Source: CAXQZM01 sp965229645 (lineage in GTDB: Bacteria > Pseudomonadota > Alphaproteobacteria > UBA7985). From it: a stretch of 64,000 bases of DNA. Positions 28,885 through 37,266 of the stretch are shown one piece after another; within the stretch, counting starts at the first letter, position 1, and each line of letters begins with the position of its first letter. The notes under the pieces were generated by a model. The model saw only the letters and a program-made list of their open reading frames with translations. It was not told the origin of the DNA and ran no database searches. The DNA lies in assembly GCA_965229645.1 (NCBI GenBank), contig OZ245893.1, positions 1 through 64,000 on the forward strand. Direction: 5' to 3'. The position numbers were made by a program, and so were the translations under genes.

Positions 28885-30792
28885 ATGACCTTCAGCCTTG
28901 CGGGCACAACCCTGAACCAAACAGGGATCGACACCGATTTGAGCGGCCTGGCTGCGATCGAGGGCGTCGGCTATACGGAATTGAGCGCGGGTACCAACGT
29001 CTTTCGCCAGGCGCTCCTCCCCGCCAACATGAAACTCGCCGTAGCCGGCGAGCTAAGCATCGACGCTTCAACCGATCAGCTGCTCGTGACCCAAACCGCC
29101 GACAGCTTCTTGTGGCTCGAAATCAACGACGGCGGTACCCTCAAAGTTACCGACACTAGCACCGACGGCCAAGTCGTCCAGGCTTATCAGAAGATTGCCA
29201 TACGCGCCATAACACGCACCGCAAACCACTGGGCCACGGGTCAGGGCGTTCATGTCAACAACGGCGGCACCCTTGCCCTGGACGGCGGCGGCATTTGGAC
29301 CAACTCACACATCAACTTCAATGGCTCTGATGCCAAGCTCCTGGTGACGCGGCCGTCGCTGATCCGTCTGGGAACCGCCGCCAACGGCCTGAAGAACATC
29401 TTGCGTGCGTCAGGCAGCCAGTGCGACTTCGATATCGACGGTCTCATCTTGCTTGATTCAACGTCGGGCGTTGAGACGGCGGACATCATAAAGATGGACA
29501 ACTATTCGCCGCAATTTTGCGCAGAGGGCATCATGGCCTACGGCGGGGCGGCGGGTGGGCGGTTGACCCTGAACGGTTACAACCCAATCGGTTGCATCAT
29601 CGACTTTGCCGCTATTGCCTCGGGATCGTTCTACACGGTCTATGGCTACGCCGATAAGCCCGTGACCTTCACCGTGCACTTTGACCACGGTTCCGCTAGC
29701 GGCGGCGGATGGGTCAAGATCCGCAAGCTGTTGGAAATCACCGCCCTGGACGAAGCGGGCGCGCCGATTGAGGGCGTCAAATCCTACTTCATCGACGTCG
29801 ATCACGGTTCAAGGCAAAACAAGATTGAGGATCTGACGGCCTCCCTGATCTATCGCCAGACCTCCGATGCTGACGGCAAGGCCGTGCACGACGTGTTGCT
29901 CGCCAATAGTCAACTGGGCGCAGGCGAAAATGTCGGCCGCGAGAGCGGGTCTCGGCCGATCGACTACCGCACCAAGAACAACTCGCACGACTACAAACTC
30001 GACGTGCAACTGATCGGCTACGGCTACGCCGTCAAAACCCTCACCGATGTCGATCTGCGGGGCTTGGAAACCACCACAAGCCTTAGCACCGTCCTATTGG
30101 CCGATGCGACCATCACCGAGCCCGACGGGGCGATCGTCGAAGCTTATACAAGCATCGACACGTCTGCGCAGCTCTACGATCGCGCCAAGGCCTTCCTGGT
30201 CGCGGCCTATGCAGGGGAAACCGCCACCTTGCTCACCCGCAGTGGTGACACGGCTGACCTAGGCACCTTTGATCTCGAGATTGACGCCAACGCCAGCGAG
30301 GCCTTCGCCTTTGATGGATCGACAATCAGGATCCGATCAACCTACTTTACGGGCAACATCACCACCTCAGGCACCGTCACCCTTTCCAATGGCGCGTCCG
30401 TCACGGGCGGGGTCATAGACGCGCAGGGCGATAGCTTCCTTGCGTTCGACAGCGTCGATGGATGGGAGATCTACGAGACCGCTTACGATCGCGACATCGA
30501 TGTGGACGAGCTCGGCAGGGGCACTGCGACGCAAACTTACCGCTTCAACTTTGCGCCCAGCACAACCTACTACCTGCGCCTAACCCTAGGCGAGGAAATC
30601 TTCCTGCGCCAAGTAACTCCCGCGCAAGCAGGGGAAACCTTGATTAGCTTGAGCACCTCAGCCCAGCTCATGCAAATTCTGGACGGCATTGCCGATCTGG
30701 ACACCAAGTCTGACGTTCTTGCAACCGAGGTCGCAACTGCCCGCGATCATGCCCGCGCCGCCAACATGCAGACCAAGCCATCAAACCCTTGA
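28885..30792 (+). CDS. Large beta-rich phage protein, possible fibre or surface protein
   Basis: 635 aa, not assigned to a family. The first 250 or so residues are rich in short Gly/Asn/Thr beta-strands (ADSFLWLEINDGGTLKVTDT, VHVNNGGTLALDGGGIW), which resemble a beta-helix. The middle has a domain-like segment (LLEITALDEAGAPIEGVKSY). The C-terminal third again has strands (TITTSG-type), then a short helix. It lies between the spanins and endolysin, away from the tail operon. It could bind a receptor or decorate the capsid; evidence is composition and position only. Confidence 0.55.
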   Translation: MTFSLAGTTLNQTGIDTDLSGLAAIEGVGYTELSAGTNVFRQALLPANMKLAVAGELSIDASTDQLLVTQTADSFLWLEINDGGTLKVTDTSTDGQVVQAYQKIAIRAITRTANHWATGQGVHVNNGGTLALDGGGIWTNSHINFNGSDAKLLVTRPSLIRLGTAANGLKNILRASGSQCDFDIDGLILLDSTSGVETADIIKMDNYSPQFCAEGIMAYGGAAGGRLTLNGYNPIGCIIDFAAIASGSFYTVYGYADKPVTFTVHFDHGSASGGGWVKIRKLLEITALDEAGAPIEGVKSYFIDVDHGSRQNKIEDLTASLIYRQTSDADGKAVHDVLLANSQLGAGENVGRESGSRPIDYRTKNNSHDYKLDVQLIGYGYAVKTLTDVDLRGLETTTSLSTVLLADATITEPDGAIVEAYTSIDTSAQLYDRAKAFLVAAYAGETATLLTRSGDTADLGTFDLEIDANASEAFAFDGSTIRIRSTYFTGNITTSGTVTLSNGASVTGGVIDAQGDSFLAFDSVDGWEIYETAYDRDIDVDELGRGTATQTYRFNFAPSTTYYLRLTLGEEIFLRQVTPAQAGETLISLSTSAQLMQILDGIADLDTKSDVLATEVATARDHARAANMQTKPSNP

Positions 30793-30805
30793 GCGAGATC
30801 GATCA

Positions 30806-31084
30806 ATGACTTTTGAAGTTCGCGAAATCCTCCAGCTGATCGGGCTGCTCTTGTCTTTTGGCATCGTCATCAGCGGCGGCATGGTGGCCTTCTTCCTCCT
30901 ACGCGGCCGCGTCGGAATTTTGGAGGCGCGCCAGACCGACGACCGCCTGCGCACGAAGGAAGGCTTCGAACGCATCGAAGCCCAACTGCGCGAAGACCGC
31001 GAAACCAACCGCCAGAACTTTGATGAGCTCAAAGACATGATCCGAGCCATCGCCCAAGATCTCAAACGAAAGGCCGACAAATGA
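30806..31084 (+). CDS. Small membrane protein with coiled coil, candidate holin
   Basis: 92 aa from ATG 30806. A single membrane segment (LIGLLLSFGIVISGGMVAFF, residues 11-30) is followed by a charged coiled coil (FERIEAQLREDRETNRQNF). Its ATGA overlap with the endolysin makes a lysis role likely: a single-membrane-span holin or a holin partner. It competes with 27794-28003 for that role. Confidence 0.6.
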   Translation: MTFEVREILQLIGLLLSFGIVISGGMVAFFLLRGRVGILEARQTDDRLRTKEGFERIEAQLREDRETNRQNFDELKDMIRAIAQDLKRKADK

Positions 31085-31686
31085 ACCAGATCATCGCAAC
31101 CCTCCTCAAGCTGTTCAAACCCACCACCAAACGACCTACGCCAACCTTGTCACCCGATGGCGCCTGGTTGCTGGGCCTCGACATCGTCCACCGCAAAGCC
31201 GACGCAGGTCGGGCCTTTGGTAAATTTGCCACTCGTTCCCAAAAGCCCTTTGTCGCCGTGGTCGCCCATCACCCAGCTGTGCCGCAACATTGGTTGATTG
31301 AGAACACCCTGAGCCTAATCAACAGACCCAGAGCCGACGGTCACATGTACGGCTACCACTTCCTCATCGATGTCGACGGCACCATCCACCAGGCCGCACC
31401 ACTGACCAAACGGACCAACCACGTCAAAACCAAAGCCAGCCGCCGCAAGTTTGGAAGCTTCGTCACCAACCGCAACGCTATTGGTCTTTGCTTTCAACAC
31501 GCTGATCACAACCCCAACATGGCCCCGAACGAGGCGCAGATGAAAGCAGGCGCGCGCCTGTTGGATGCTCTCCAAATCGCCTGCAAGTGCGAGCTTAGCC
31601 TATTCGGGCACGGTGAGATTCAAACCGACAAAAACCCTTTTGAAGGTGAGGCCTTCGCCAAAAGGTACCGCCAACACGGTCCGTAA
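31081..31686 (+). CDS. Endolysin, probable N-acetylmuramoyl-L-alanine amidase
   Basis: 201 aa, amidase_2 / PGRP-like fold. VVAHHPAVPQHW carries the first zinc-binding His, YGYHFLIDVDGTIHQ is the conserved core strand pair, and LFGHGEIQTDKNPFEG holds the second His and the catalytic Lys region. It would cut peptidoglycan at lysis. No signal peptide, so release by a holin is expected. Confidence 0.8.
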   Translation: MNQIIATLLKLFKPTTKRPTPTLSPDGAWLLGLDIVHRKADAGRAFGKFATRSQKPFVAVVAHHPAVPQHWLIENTLSLINRPRADGHMYGYHFLIDVDGTIHQAAPLTKRTNHVKTKASRRKFGSFVTNRNAIGLCFQHADHNPNMAPNEAQMKAGARLLDALQIACKCELSLFGHGEIQTDKNPFEGEAFAKRYRQHGP

Positions 31687-31828
31687 AGCCCGTTCAGGGA
31701 GGTCACAGGCCGTAGCAGCGGCCTGCAACACGGGGCATGAAGTGAGAACCTTGTCCCCGCCGACCAAGAAAGACTTATGGCCGCTCCCACCCGAGCTCGG
31801 GCAGCGGCGCAAAAGCACGAGTCTATCC

Positions 31829-32638
31829 ATGAACACAAGCACCCAAGCGCCCAAGGCCTTGCCCGTCGCCCCGTATCTTGGCGGCAAGCGCAAGCTCGCC
31901 AAAACCATCACAGGAATTTTGGATGCCACCAGCCACGAAACTTACGCCGAGCCCTTCGTCGGTATGGGCGGCATCTTTCTGCGCCGCACCATGCGGCCCA
32001 AAGCCGAGGTCATCAATGACTACGGCCGCGACGTGTCCAATCTGTTTCGGATCCTGCAACGTCACTATCCCCAGTTCCTGGAGGTGTTAAGGTTTCAGCT
32101 CACCACCCGCGCCGAGTTCAATCGCCTCACCGACACCGATCCAGAGACCTTAACCGATCTCGAACGCGCCGCGCGTTTCCTCTACCTCCAGCGCACCGCC
32201 TTTGGCGGCAAGCCATCTGGCCGAAACTTTGGCGTCGCCAAAGAACGACCAGGCCGCTTCAATCTGATCACGCTCGAACCCATGCTTGAGGATCTCCATA
32301 CCCGCCTGGCAGGCGTGGTGATTGAATGCCTCGACTATGCTGCCTTCATTCCGCGCTACGATGGCCCAAAAACCCTGTTCTACCTCGATCCGCCATATTG
32401 GGACTGCGAAAGCGACTACGGCAAGGGACTGTTCAACAAGGAAGACTTCACCAACCTCGCGGCCATTTTGAACCAGCTCCAGGGCCAGTTCCTCATGTCG
32501 ATCAATGACACGCCCCAAGTGCGCAAGATCTTCTCAAACTTTCGCCTTCGTGAGGTACGCGTGTCCTACTCGATCTCGACGCGCAATGACGCAAAGGGCG
32601 CACGCGGCGAACTTCTGGTCAGCAATTTCCAGATTTAG
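31829..32638 (+). CDS. DNA adenine methyltransferase (Dam/D12 class)
   Basis: 269 aa from ATG 31829; the frame is open further upstream but overlaps the lysin gene. N6-adenine methylase of the D12 class: PYLGGKRKLA and AEPFVGMGGIFLRR (SAM binding), then FYLDPPYWDCESDYG with the catalytic DPPY. No cognate nuclease is nearby, so it is a solitary methylase. It probably protects phage DNA from host restriction or affects regulation. The target sequence cannot be told. Confidence 0.88.
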   Translation: MNTSTQAPKALPVAPYLGGKRKLAKTITGILDATSHETYAEPFVGMGGIFLRRTMRPKAEVINDYGRDVSNLFRILQRHYPQFLEVLRFQLTTRAEFNRLTDTDPETLTDLERAARFLYLQRTAFGGKPSGRNFGVAKERPGRFNLITLEPMLEDLHTRLAGVVIECLDYAAFIPRYDGPKTLFYLDPPYWDCESDYGKGLFNKEDFTNLAAILNQLQGQFLMSINDTPQVRKIFSNFRLREVRVSYSISTRNDAKGARGELLVSNFQI

Positions 32639-32640
32639 AC

Positions 32641-32994
32641 TTAAAACTCTTCGAGTTGCTCTATGGTCCAAGGCCCATCTTGTCCTGGCGTCGCTTTACA
32701 CAAATAGGATTTGCGCACGCCGTTCACAGAAAATGCGTTTCGGACCGTATAATAGTCAACCCTTTCGGGCGTGTCTGATATCTCGGACCTTCGACCATCG
32801 CTGAGAAATCCAGTCACTATCGGGTCTGGCTCAAACTCAGGCGATGCAAGCGCATAATGATCGCGCACAGACTGCTTGCACTCCAACGCAGCAGTTGCTT
32901 CCAAATCAGGTTCGCGGTCGAAAACAACCATGAGGACGGCGACCGCAATTAGACTAAAGACGATCACTTGCAGTGCTCTGACATATCTTTTCAT
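32641..32994 (-). CDS. Unrecognised single-pass membrane protein in accessory block
   Basis: 117 aa from ATG 32994. A membrane segment near the N-terminus (ALQVIVFSLIAVAVLMVVF) is followed by a polar domain with two Cys (CKQSVRDHY; KSYLCKATPG), so the domain may lie in the periplasm with a disulfide. It faces the methylase gene tail to tail with a 2-nt gap. No family recognised. Confidence 0.6.
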   Translation of the reverse strand: MKRYVRALQVIVFSLIAVAVLMVVFDREPDLEATAALECKQSVRDHYALASPEFEPDPIVTGFLSDGRRSEISDTPERVDYYTVRNAFSVNGVRKSYLCKATPGQDGPWTIEQLEEF

Positions 32995-33099
32995 TGGCTT
33001 TGGATAACGTGGATCGGGCTCTGGGCCAATGCCAGATCTGGTGATTCCTCTGGCGTGTGGCAAAACCATCATTGCTGGCTAGTTCTGCCAACTGCTCCT

Positions 33100-34002
33100 T
33101 CAGAGCAATTTCCTCTCCTCTTCGCGGTTCTTCAAGATTTCTAGTATTGAGGCGACCTCAAACGTCTCAGAGACCAGCTCGTTGTCATAGCCATAGGAGG
33201 AGACGACGACGGTATCGCATTTCAGGCAATCGCCTGGACGCAGGTCAATTTCTCCAGCCTGATACGACTTTAAGAAGGTGTCGTCCGTTACCTTAGCGGC
33301 TATGGCTCGACCGCCATGGCGAAACTCCCATTTGCTATCGCCCAAAAAATCCGCCTTCTTCACAGCCAAAATCATGATCCGAGACTGGCTTGTGATGACC
33401 TCCTTAACGCTCTCTGTATCAACAATCGGATCCCCTGCCACGATATAGTGGCGCTCACCCGTTTCTCGATCCTCGACATAAACCACATCTCTATCGCGAA
33501 GCCTGTCTATCCCCTTCTGAATCGTACGTGTGGAGCCCCTCAGATCCGTCAGGTCTGGTTTGTCATAATCGGGCAAGTGCTTGATGTCGGTCTCTTTCGC
33601 GAGATTTTGTATTTGATCGCTCAAGTTCTCCAACTCATCTTCTTTGCCGCCGCCCTCCAGCCAATCAAGAACCGCGTATTTTCCTCGAACAACATACCTG
33701 CCTACGGCCTTCTTCCAGCTCAACTCCTTTAGATCGTCATCATTTGTGCGCTTCAACACATTGCACAGCCAGATCCTAATGGAACCCGCTTCAACGTCCT
33801 CAAGGGCAATAAGGGGTTCGATTTTTGAGTCCACAGCCCTCACCAGGACCTTGTCTAACTTGACAAAGCCCTCAATGATGTCTGCAGCTGCAGAAAAAAC
33901 CCGCGACGGGTTCCCAACGCCCTTCTCGAAGTCAATCACCAGCGCGAAACTGGCCGCCTCTGGCACCGCAGGCTGGGTATCAGTGGTGGTTACGGTGACC
34001 AT
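33100..34002 (-). CDS. Unrecognised accessory protein (300 aa)
   Basis: 300 aa, no confident family. AGAAGG precedes the ATG. The N-terminal half is mixed alpha/beta (FALVIDFEKGVGNPSRVF; AGSIRIWLCNVLKRTNDDD). A helical middle follows, and the C-terminal half looks like beta-strand modules (DTESVKEVITSQSRIMILAV; FRHGGRAIAAKVTDDTFL). No membrane segment or signal peptide. Local base composition looks less G+C-rich than in the structural genes, which suggests a later insertion. It lies in a spot, between virion and transposition genes, where transposable phages often carry cargo. Confidence 0.6.
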   Translation of the reverse strand: MVTVTTTDTQPAVPEAASFALVIDFEKGVGNPSRVFSAAADIIEGFVKLDKVLVRAVDSKIEPLIALEDVEAGSIRIWLCNVLKRTNDDDLKELSWKKAVGRYVVRGKYAVLDWLEGGGKEDELENLSDQIQNLAKETDIKHLPDYDKPDLTDLRGSTRTIQKGIDRLRDRDVVYVEDRETGERHYIVAGDPIVDTESVKEVITSQSRIMILAVKKADFLGDSKWEFRHGGRAIAAKVTDDTFLKSYQAGEIDLRPGDCLKCDTVVVSSYGYDNELVSETFEVASILEILKNREEERKLL

Positions 34003-34062
34003 CCATACCTTCTAGGGAGTTGGCGAGAAATTTCCAAATGAAAATTAGAGTGGGCAGGGGCG

Positions 34063-34449
34063 TCAAGTTTCCCTAATCGGCCACCACCACCAATGGCTCT
34101 CGGGGATCGACGGAACCTTGCCGTTCTCATCCGCCACCCAGCCATCCAACTCTGATTTATTGGCGTAGGGTTTGCCGTTGCGGCCGTGATATAGGCGGAA
34201 GACGTTGTTGAACGCCTGGGCCTTGCTCCTCCAGTACGCATCCACTTGGTCAAGTTCCGCACGCTGCCCATCTGTCAGTTGCGCACGCATAAACTCTAAG
34301 CCAGAGCGCTCATAAAGCAAAAACTCCCAGCTGCCATAACCAGGCTCAAAGGCCTGATCGTCGATAGTATTCCAGAAAAGGAGGATACCGTCCAAAAGCG
34401 AACCCCAATCGGTGGGCTCACCTGGTTCGGTCACTAGCCGATAAGCCAT
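34063..34449 (-). CDS. Candidate immunity protein for the MuF-linked toxin domain
   Basis: 128 aa. The start overlaps the 3' end of the muF gene by 16 nt, so it is made with or right after the toxin-like domain. It is acidic, rich in Trp and Tyr (FWNTIDDQAFEPGYGSWEFL; SHWWWWPIRET), with no enzyme motif. Known MuF polymorphic toxins are followed by a small immunity gene. This identification rests on position and composition only. Confidence 0.5.
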   Translation of the reverse strand: MAYRLVTEPGEPTDWGSLLDGILLFWNTIDDQAFEPGYGSWEFLLYERSGLEFMRAQLTDGQRAELDQVDAYWRSKAQAFNNVFRLYHGRNGKPYANKSELDGWVADENGKVPSIPESHWWWWPIRET

Positions 34450-35783
34450 TTTGCAATCCCCCTGGCTGGTTGTTTGAAATTTGGCACCTCGTCACCCCTT
34501 GTCTCAAGTCTGTCTCGCCAATGATGCGTCGTAATCTTATTGTCCACCAAATCCACAGCCGTTATCATGAATCCATTTTTATCCTGGATCTTTTTTGAAC
34601 GGACAAAGGTGGCGTTGACCCGCCCCCGACGTACAGAAAGATACACGTCGCGATCCCCGCGACGTATCAAGTCAATAGCAGATTGATTGAAGTCGGCTTG
34701 GTTGGAAAGGCCCAAGGTACCACCATGCTTCCGATAGTGACCCCGAACCACCTTGGTGTGCGGCCACTGCGCCGTCTTTGCCTGGTCAATCAGCTCACCA
34801 ACCTCACGGCGGCTAAGGGGAGACCGATTGAGTGCCGCGCGCTGCCAAGATGCAACCTGGTCGTTACCCGCTTCGACATAAAGCACGGTGATCGTCCGAC
34901 ACCTAAAATGATACGGCGGGCTTGCGGTCGAGCTGCCCAACTTCGACGTTGGCGTGGCGCTTAAATCGGCGCCCGCTCCGTGCATGGTCCACGCCGCCTT
35001 TGCCGAAGCATCGTCGCGACGCGAAACTGCGTCCAGGTACGCATCCCGCTGCGTCCTCATAGTCGCCACCTCGATCACGCGGCCATGCATATGGCGGCAG
35101 ATCTCCGAGGTGTTGCGATCCAGCTGCGCGCGCACCTGCACATACTTGACGCCCGCCCGCTCATAACCCGACACGCGGCCCATCTCTCGCGTCTTTGTCG
35201 CCGTATGGTCAGCGAGCAACTCCCAATAGCGTTGCCCCCGTTCACTCAAGCCCGCAAAGTCCTCGGCAAATCGGCGCGTCAGATCCTCGCGCGTCATCCC
35301 CGCGCTGAAGTACTCCTCCAAGGTTTTGGCAAACAGCTCCTGGGTATGGACGTTCCAGGAGTTGCCAATCCAAAACAGGTTGCCAGTTTTCAAAACGTCC
35401 AGGGCGTCTAGGTCGGGGCGCATAAAGTTGATCGCGACACCCGCCGCCTTGCCCACCTCCTCCGCGCCCGCTCGAAACAGTCCTTCGCTCAAGTTGATGA
35501 TCGGTCGGCGCATCGCCGCCTGTATGGCCTCAGCCCCCACTGACGCCTCCAGAACCCGCATGATCATCGCGCCGTCTTCTTGTGTAAAGGACCCATCGCC
35601 CAGATCCCGCAGGCGATCTAGCGCCGCCGCGATCCCTTGCCGCGTCGCATCGGTCCACGCATTGGTCATGGCTTCCTGGAGCTGCCGATACAGCCGCTCG
35701 AACGCCCGCGTGTCCTTGACCACGGCCTGAACAACCAATCGGCGCTTGATCGCCTTCAACAGAGCTTCTTCAGCCAGGCTCAT
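34434..35783 (-). CDS. MuF head protein with C-terminal BECR-type nuclease-like domain
   Basis: 449 aa. Residues 1 to about 310 are a Mu gpF-like minor head protein: LTRRFAEDFAGL, ATKTREMGRVSGYERAGV, NTSEICRHMHGRV, and the C/H cluster PPYHFRCRTI. Residues about 320-449 are extra for a MuF protein. They contain RGHYRKHGGTLGLSNQADF followed by beta-strands (FVRSKKIQ, GFMITAVDLVDNKITTHH), the layout of barnase/EndoU/colicin E5-D/RelE-like (BECR) toxin nucleases. MuF proteins are packed in the virion, so such a domain could enter the cell with the DNA. The nuclease activity is inferred from pattern alone. Confidence 0.75.
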   Translation of the reverse strand: MSLAEEALLKAIKRRLVVQAVVKDTRAFERLYRQLQEAMTNAWTDATRQGIAAALDRLRDLGDGSFTQEDGAMIMRVLEASVGAEAIQAAMRRPIINLSEGLFRAGAEEVGKAAGVAINFMRPDLDALDVLKTGNLFWIGNSWNVHTQELFAKTLEEYFSAGMTREDLTRRFAEDFAGLSERGQRYWELLADHTATKTREMGRVSGYERAGVKYVQVRAQLDRNTSEICRHMHGRVIEVATMRTQRDAYLDAVSRRDDASAKAAWTMHGAGADLSATPTSKLGSSTASPPYHFRCRTITVLYVEAGNDQVASWQRAALNRSPLSRREVGELIDQAKTAQWPHTKVVRGHYRKHGGTLGLSNQADFNQSAIDLIRRGDRDVYLSVRRGRVNATFVRSKKIQDKNGFMITAVDLVDNKITTHHWRDRLETRGDEVPNFKQPARGIAKWLIG

Positions 35784-35786
35784 AGC

Positions 35787-35987
35787 TCAATCTTGGAACA
35801 AACGTTGTTGGCGATCATCGGGCTTGGCGCTAGCAGCACCATAGGCGCGAATGGCCCGATCTTCTCGCTCCTCCCACGAGGACCAGCGATGTCCGCACTT
35901 CTGACACTTGCGGTACCGCTGCTTCGTATCGCCATGGCTCTTGGTGCTGTAACAAGCCCCGAAACCGTTACACTTAGGGCACTGCAT
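35787..35987 (-). CDS. Zinc-ribbon protein, candidate Ogr-like late activator
   Basis: 66 aa from ATG 35987; the start lies 14 nt inside the gemA gene, with a purine-rich GCAGGGCGG just upstream. Two CxxC pairs (MQCPKC at residues 3-6 and KCQKCGHRW at 28-31) form a zinc ribbon. The following SSWEEREDRA resembles the NrdR zinc-ribbon end. P2 Ogr is a 72-aa zinc-finger protein that activates late promoters. Size, Cys motif and place at the end of the early region support that role here. Confidence 0.6.
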   Translation of the reverse strand: MQCPKCNGFGACYSTKSHGDTKQRYRKCQKCGHRWSSWEEREDRAIRAYGAASAKPDDRQQRLFQD

Positions 35988-36465
35988 CCGCCCTGCTTTC
36001 TCGTGCCTGCTTCGCCCAAAGATCGCCGCGCCACCTCGCCAGGCCATTGATCACAGCCGTGGCCTGGGAGCGGCTCAAAAACCGTGTCGAGCTGATCTTC
36101 GCCGTTCGCATCACGAACCCCCGCAGCCGCCGATCTTCCAAGCCCTTCGACCACCCCATATCGCGCGCCAGCGCCGCCATCTTGGCCCACTGCTGGCGCG
36201 TAGGCCGCAACTCGCCCGCATTGGTCACGCCTTTGCCCCCAGGCACCCGATCCTCAACCAGGTCCTGGCTGCGCAGGTGCGCGATGAAGTCGATACGCTC
36301 TTGGGTTGTGAGCTTGGCGGCTGAGCGCTTGCCCGTGAACAACTCGAGCCAATCTTCATACTGGTCGCGTCCGTCACCGGTGCGGGACACATCCCCAAAA
36401 AGGCGCTTGCCCGCCATGTGGATCATAGCCAGGTCAGCGTTGCGGCGGGGATTGGTTTTGGTCAT
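35974..36465 (-). CDS. gemA: GemA-like regulatory protein (Mu gp16 family)
   Basis: 163 aa. Family signs: IHMAGKRLFGD(VS) near the N-terminus, ERIDFIAHLRSQ, RPTRQQWAKMAALARDMGW and the end region FLSRSQATAVINGL. GemA/Mor-region proteins are typical of Mu-like phages and affect host and phage transcription. It overlaps its upstream neighbour by 4 nt. Confidence 0.82.
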   Translation of the reverse strand: MTKTNPRRNADLAMIHMAGKRLFGDVSRTGDGRDQYEDWLELFTGKRSAAKLTTQERIDFIAHLRSQDLVEDRVPGGKGVTNAGELRPTRQQWAKMAALARDMGWSKGLEDRRLRGFVMRTAKISSTRFLSRSQATAVINGLARWRGDLWAKQARESRADAVP

Positions 36466-36704
36466 CCCTCTTTCACCTTGTCAGCACGTGTGACACTGCG
36501 GATCTGTGAGTCCGCAAACACGTCCGCGTCCCAATAAACTTCTTGATCAAGGCCATCTTCTGGATCGAATAGCCGAGCTTCTGCGATACTCACGGCTTCT
36601 TCAGCGGATCGAGCCCGCACCGTGACGAAACCTACCGTCGCAACTTGTCCCTCGACTTCGACGCTGTAGTCCGCTTCGCTGCCGCGGGGATTAGATCGGG
36701 TCAT
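36462..36704 (-). CDS. Small phage protein, paralogue of the preceding gene
   Basis: 80 aa. The core YSVEVEGQVATVGFVTVRAR, RSAEEAVSIAEARLFDPEDG aligns with the gene at 36701-37063 (YNVEVVGEIIVKGYVEVNAR, RSRAEAMWKAKDRIFDPQDP). The two are therefore a tandem duplication. The fold looks like beta-beta-beta then helix. 4-nt overlaps link it to both neighbours. Function unknown. Confidence 0.65.
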   Translation of the reverse strand: MTRSNPRGSEADYSVEVEGQVATVGFVTVRARSAEEAVSIAEARLFDPEDGLDQEVYWDADVFADSQIRSVTRADKVKEG

Positions 36705-37063
36705 CCCAAATCCATCTCTTGCGCTGCCGTGACTTCAACGGGGTCAGGATCAGGATCGCAGTTAGACCGATCCCACCAGATCTCGTCGTAAATGGGATCT
36801 TGTGGATCAAAGATCCGATCTTTCGCCTTCCACATGGCTTCCGCCCGTGAACGAGCATTTACTTCGACGTAACCCTTGACTATGATTTCGCCGACGACTT
36901 CAACGTTGTATTCGGTTTGGTCTAAGCCTTGGAGATCGCTCGACCGAAAGAACTCGGGCACATCCCGTTGAACAATCTCTACGCACTGGCCGTAGCCTGG
37001 GGCGTTGACGGCTTCCCAGAATGTGGTGATGGGAACCTTGCCGAAAGACGGGTGCCCGCTCAT
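36701..37063 (-). CDS. Small phage protein, paralogue of the following gene
   Basis: 120 aa: a 45-aa N-terminal extension (TTFWEAVNAPGYGQCVEIVQ) plus the same core as its neighbour 36462-36704, ending in an acidic DPDPDPVEVTAAQEMDLG. The duplication suggests the core is a small module whose copies have specialised. Function unknown. Confidence 0.65.
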   Translation of the reverse strand: MSGHPSFGKVPITTFWEAVNAPGYGQCVEIVQRDVPEFFRSSDLQGLDQTEYNVEVVGEIIVKGYVEVNARSRAEAMWKAKDRIFDPQDPIYDEIWWDRSNCDPDPDPVEVTAAQEMDLG

Positions 37064-37266
37064 GACCGCCTCCCCCCCAAAGCAACACCAGCATCGAAAC
37101 GCACCTGGTTGAACTCGTCCTGCGCTGCACCTTGGCTGTCCACGCTCGCGAGCAGCTGCTCGTACTCGGGGCGTATGAAACCCCTTTGATTGAGACGATT
37201 GCGGTGCAGGCTATCGCGAACCATCAAAAACTGACGATCGGTCAGCGTTAACTGAACATCTTGCAT
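37060..37266 (-). CDS. Unrecognised small phage protein
   Basis: 68 aa from ATG 37266, with GGGAGAAAA just upstream. The sequence (LTDRQFLMVRDSLHRNRLNQ) is helical and resembles small phage proteins of the early region, without a family. Overlaps: 19 nt with the gene before, 4 nt with the gene after. Confidence 0.5.
   Translation of the reverse strand: MQDVQLTLTDRQFLMVRDSLHRNRLNQRGFIRPEYEQLLASVDSQGAAQDEFNQVRFDAGVALGGRRS

Noticed and set aside
35787..35987. Zinc ribbon as a host NrdR repressor
   Set aside because: Only the ribbon part is present; the ATP-cone of NrdR is missing and the gene is embedded in the phage early operon.
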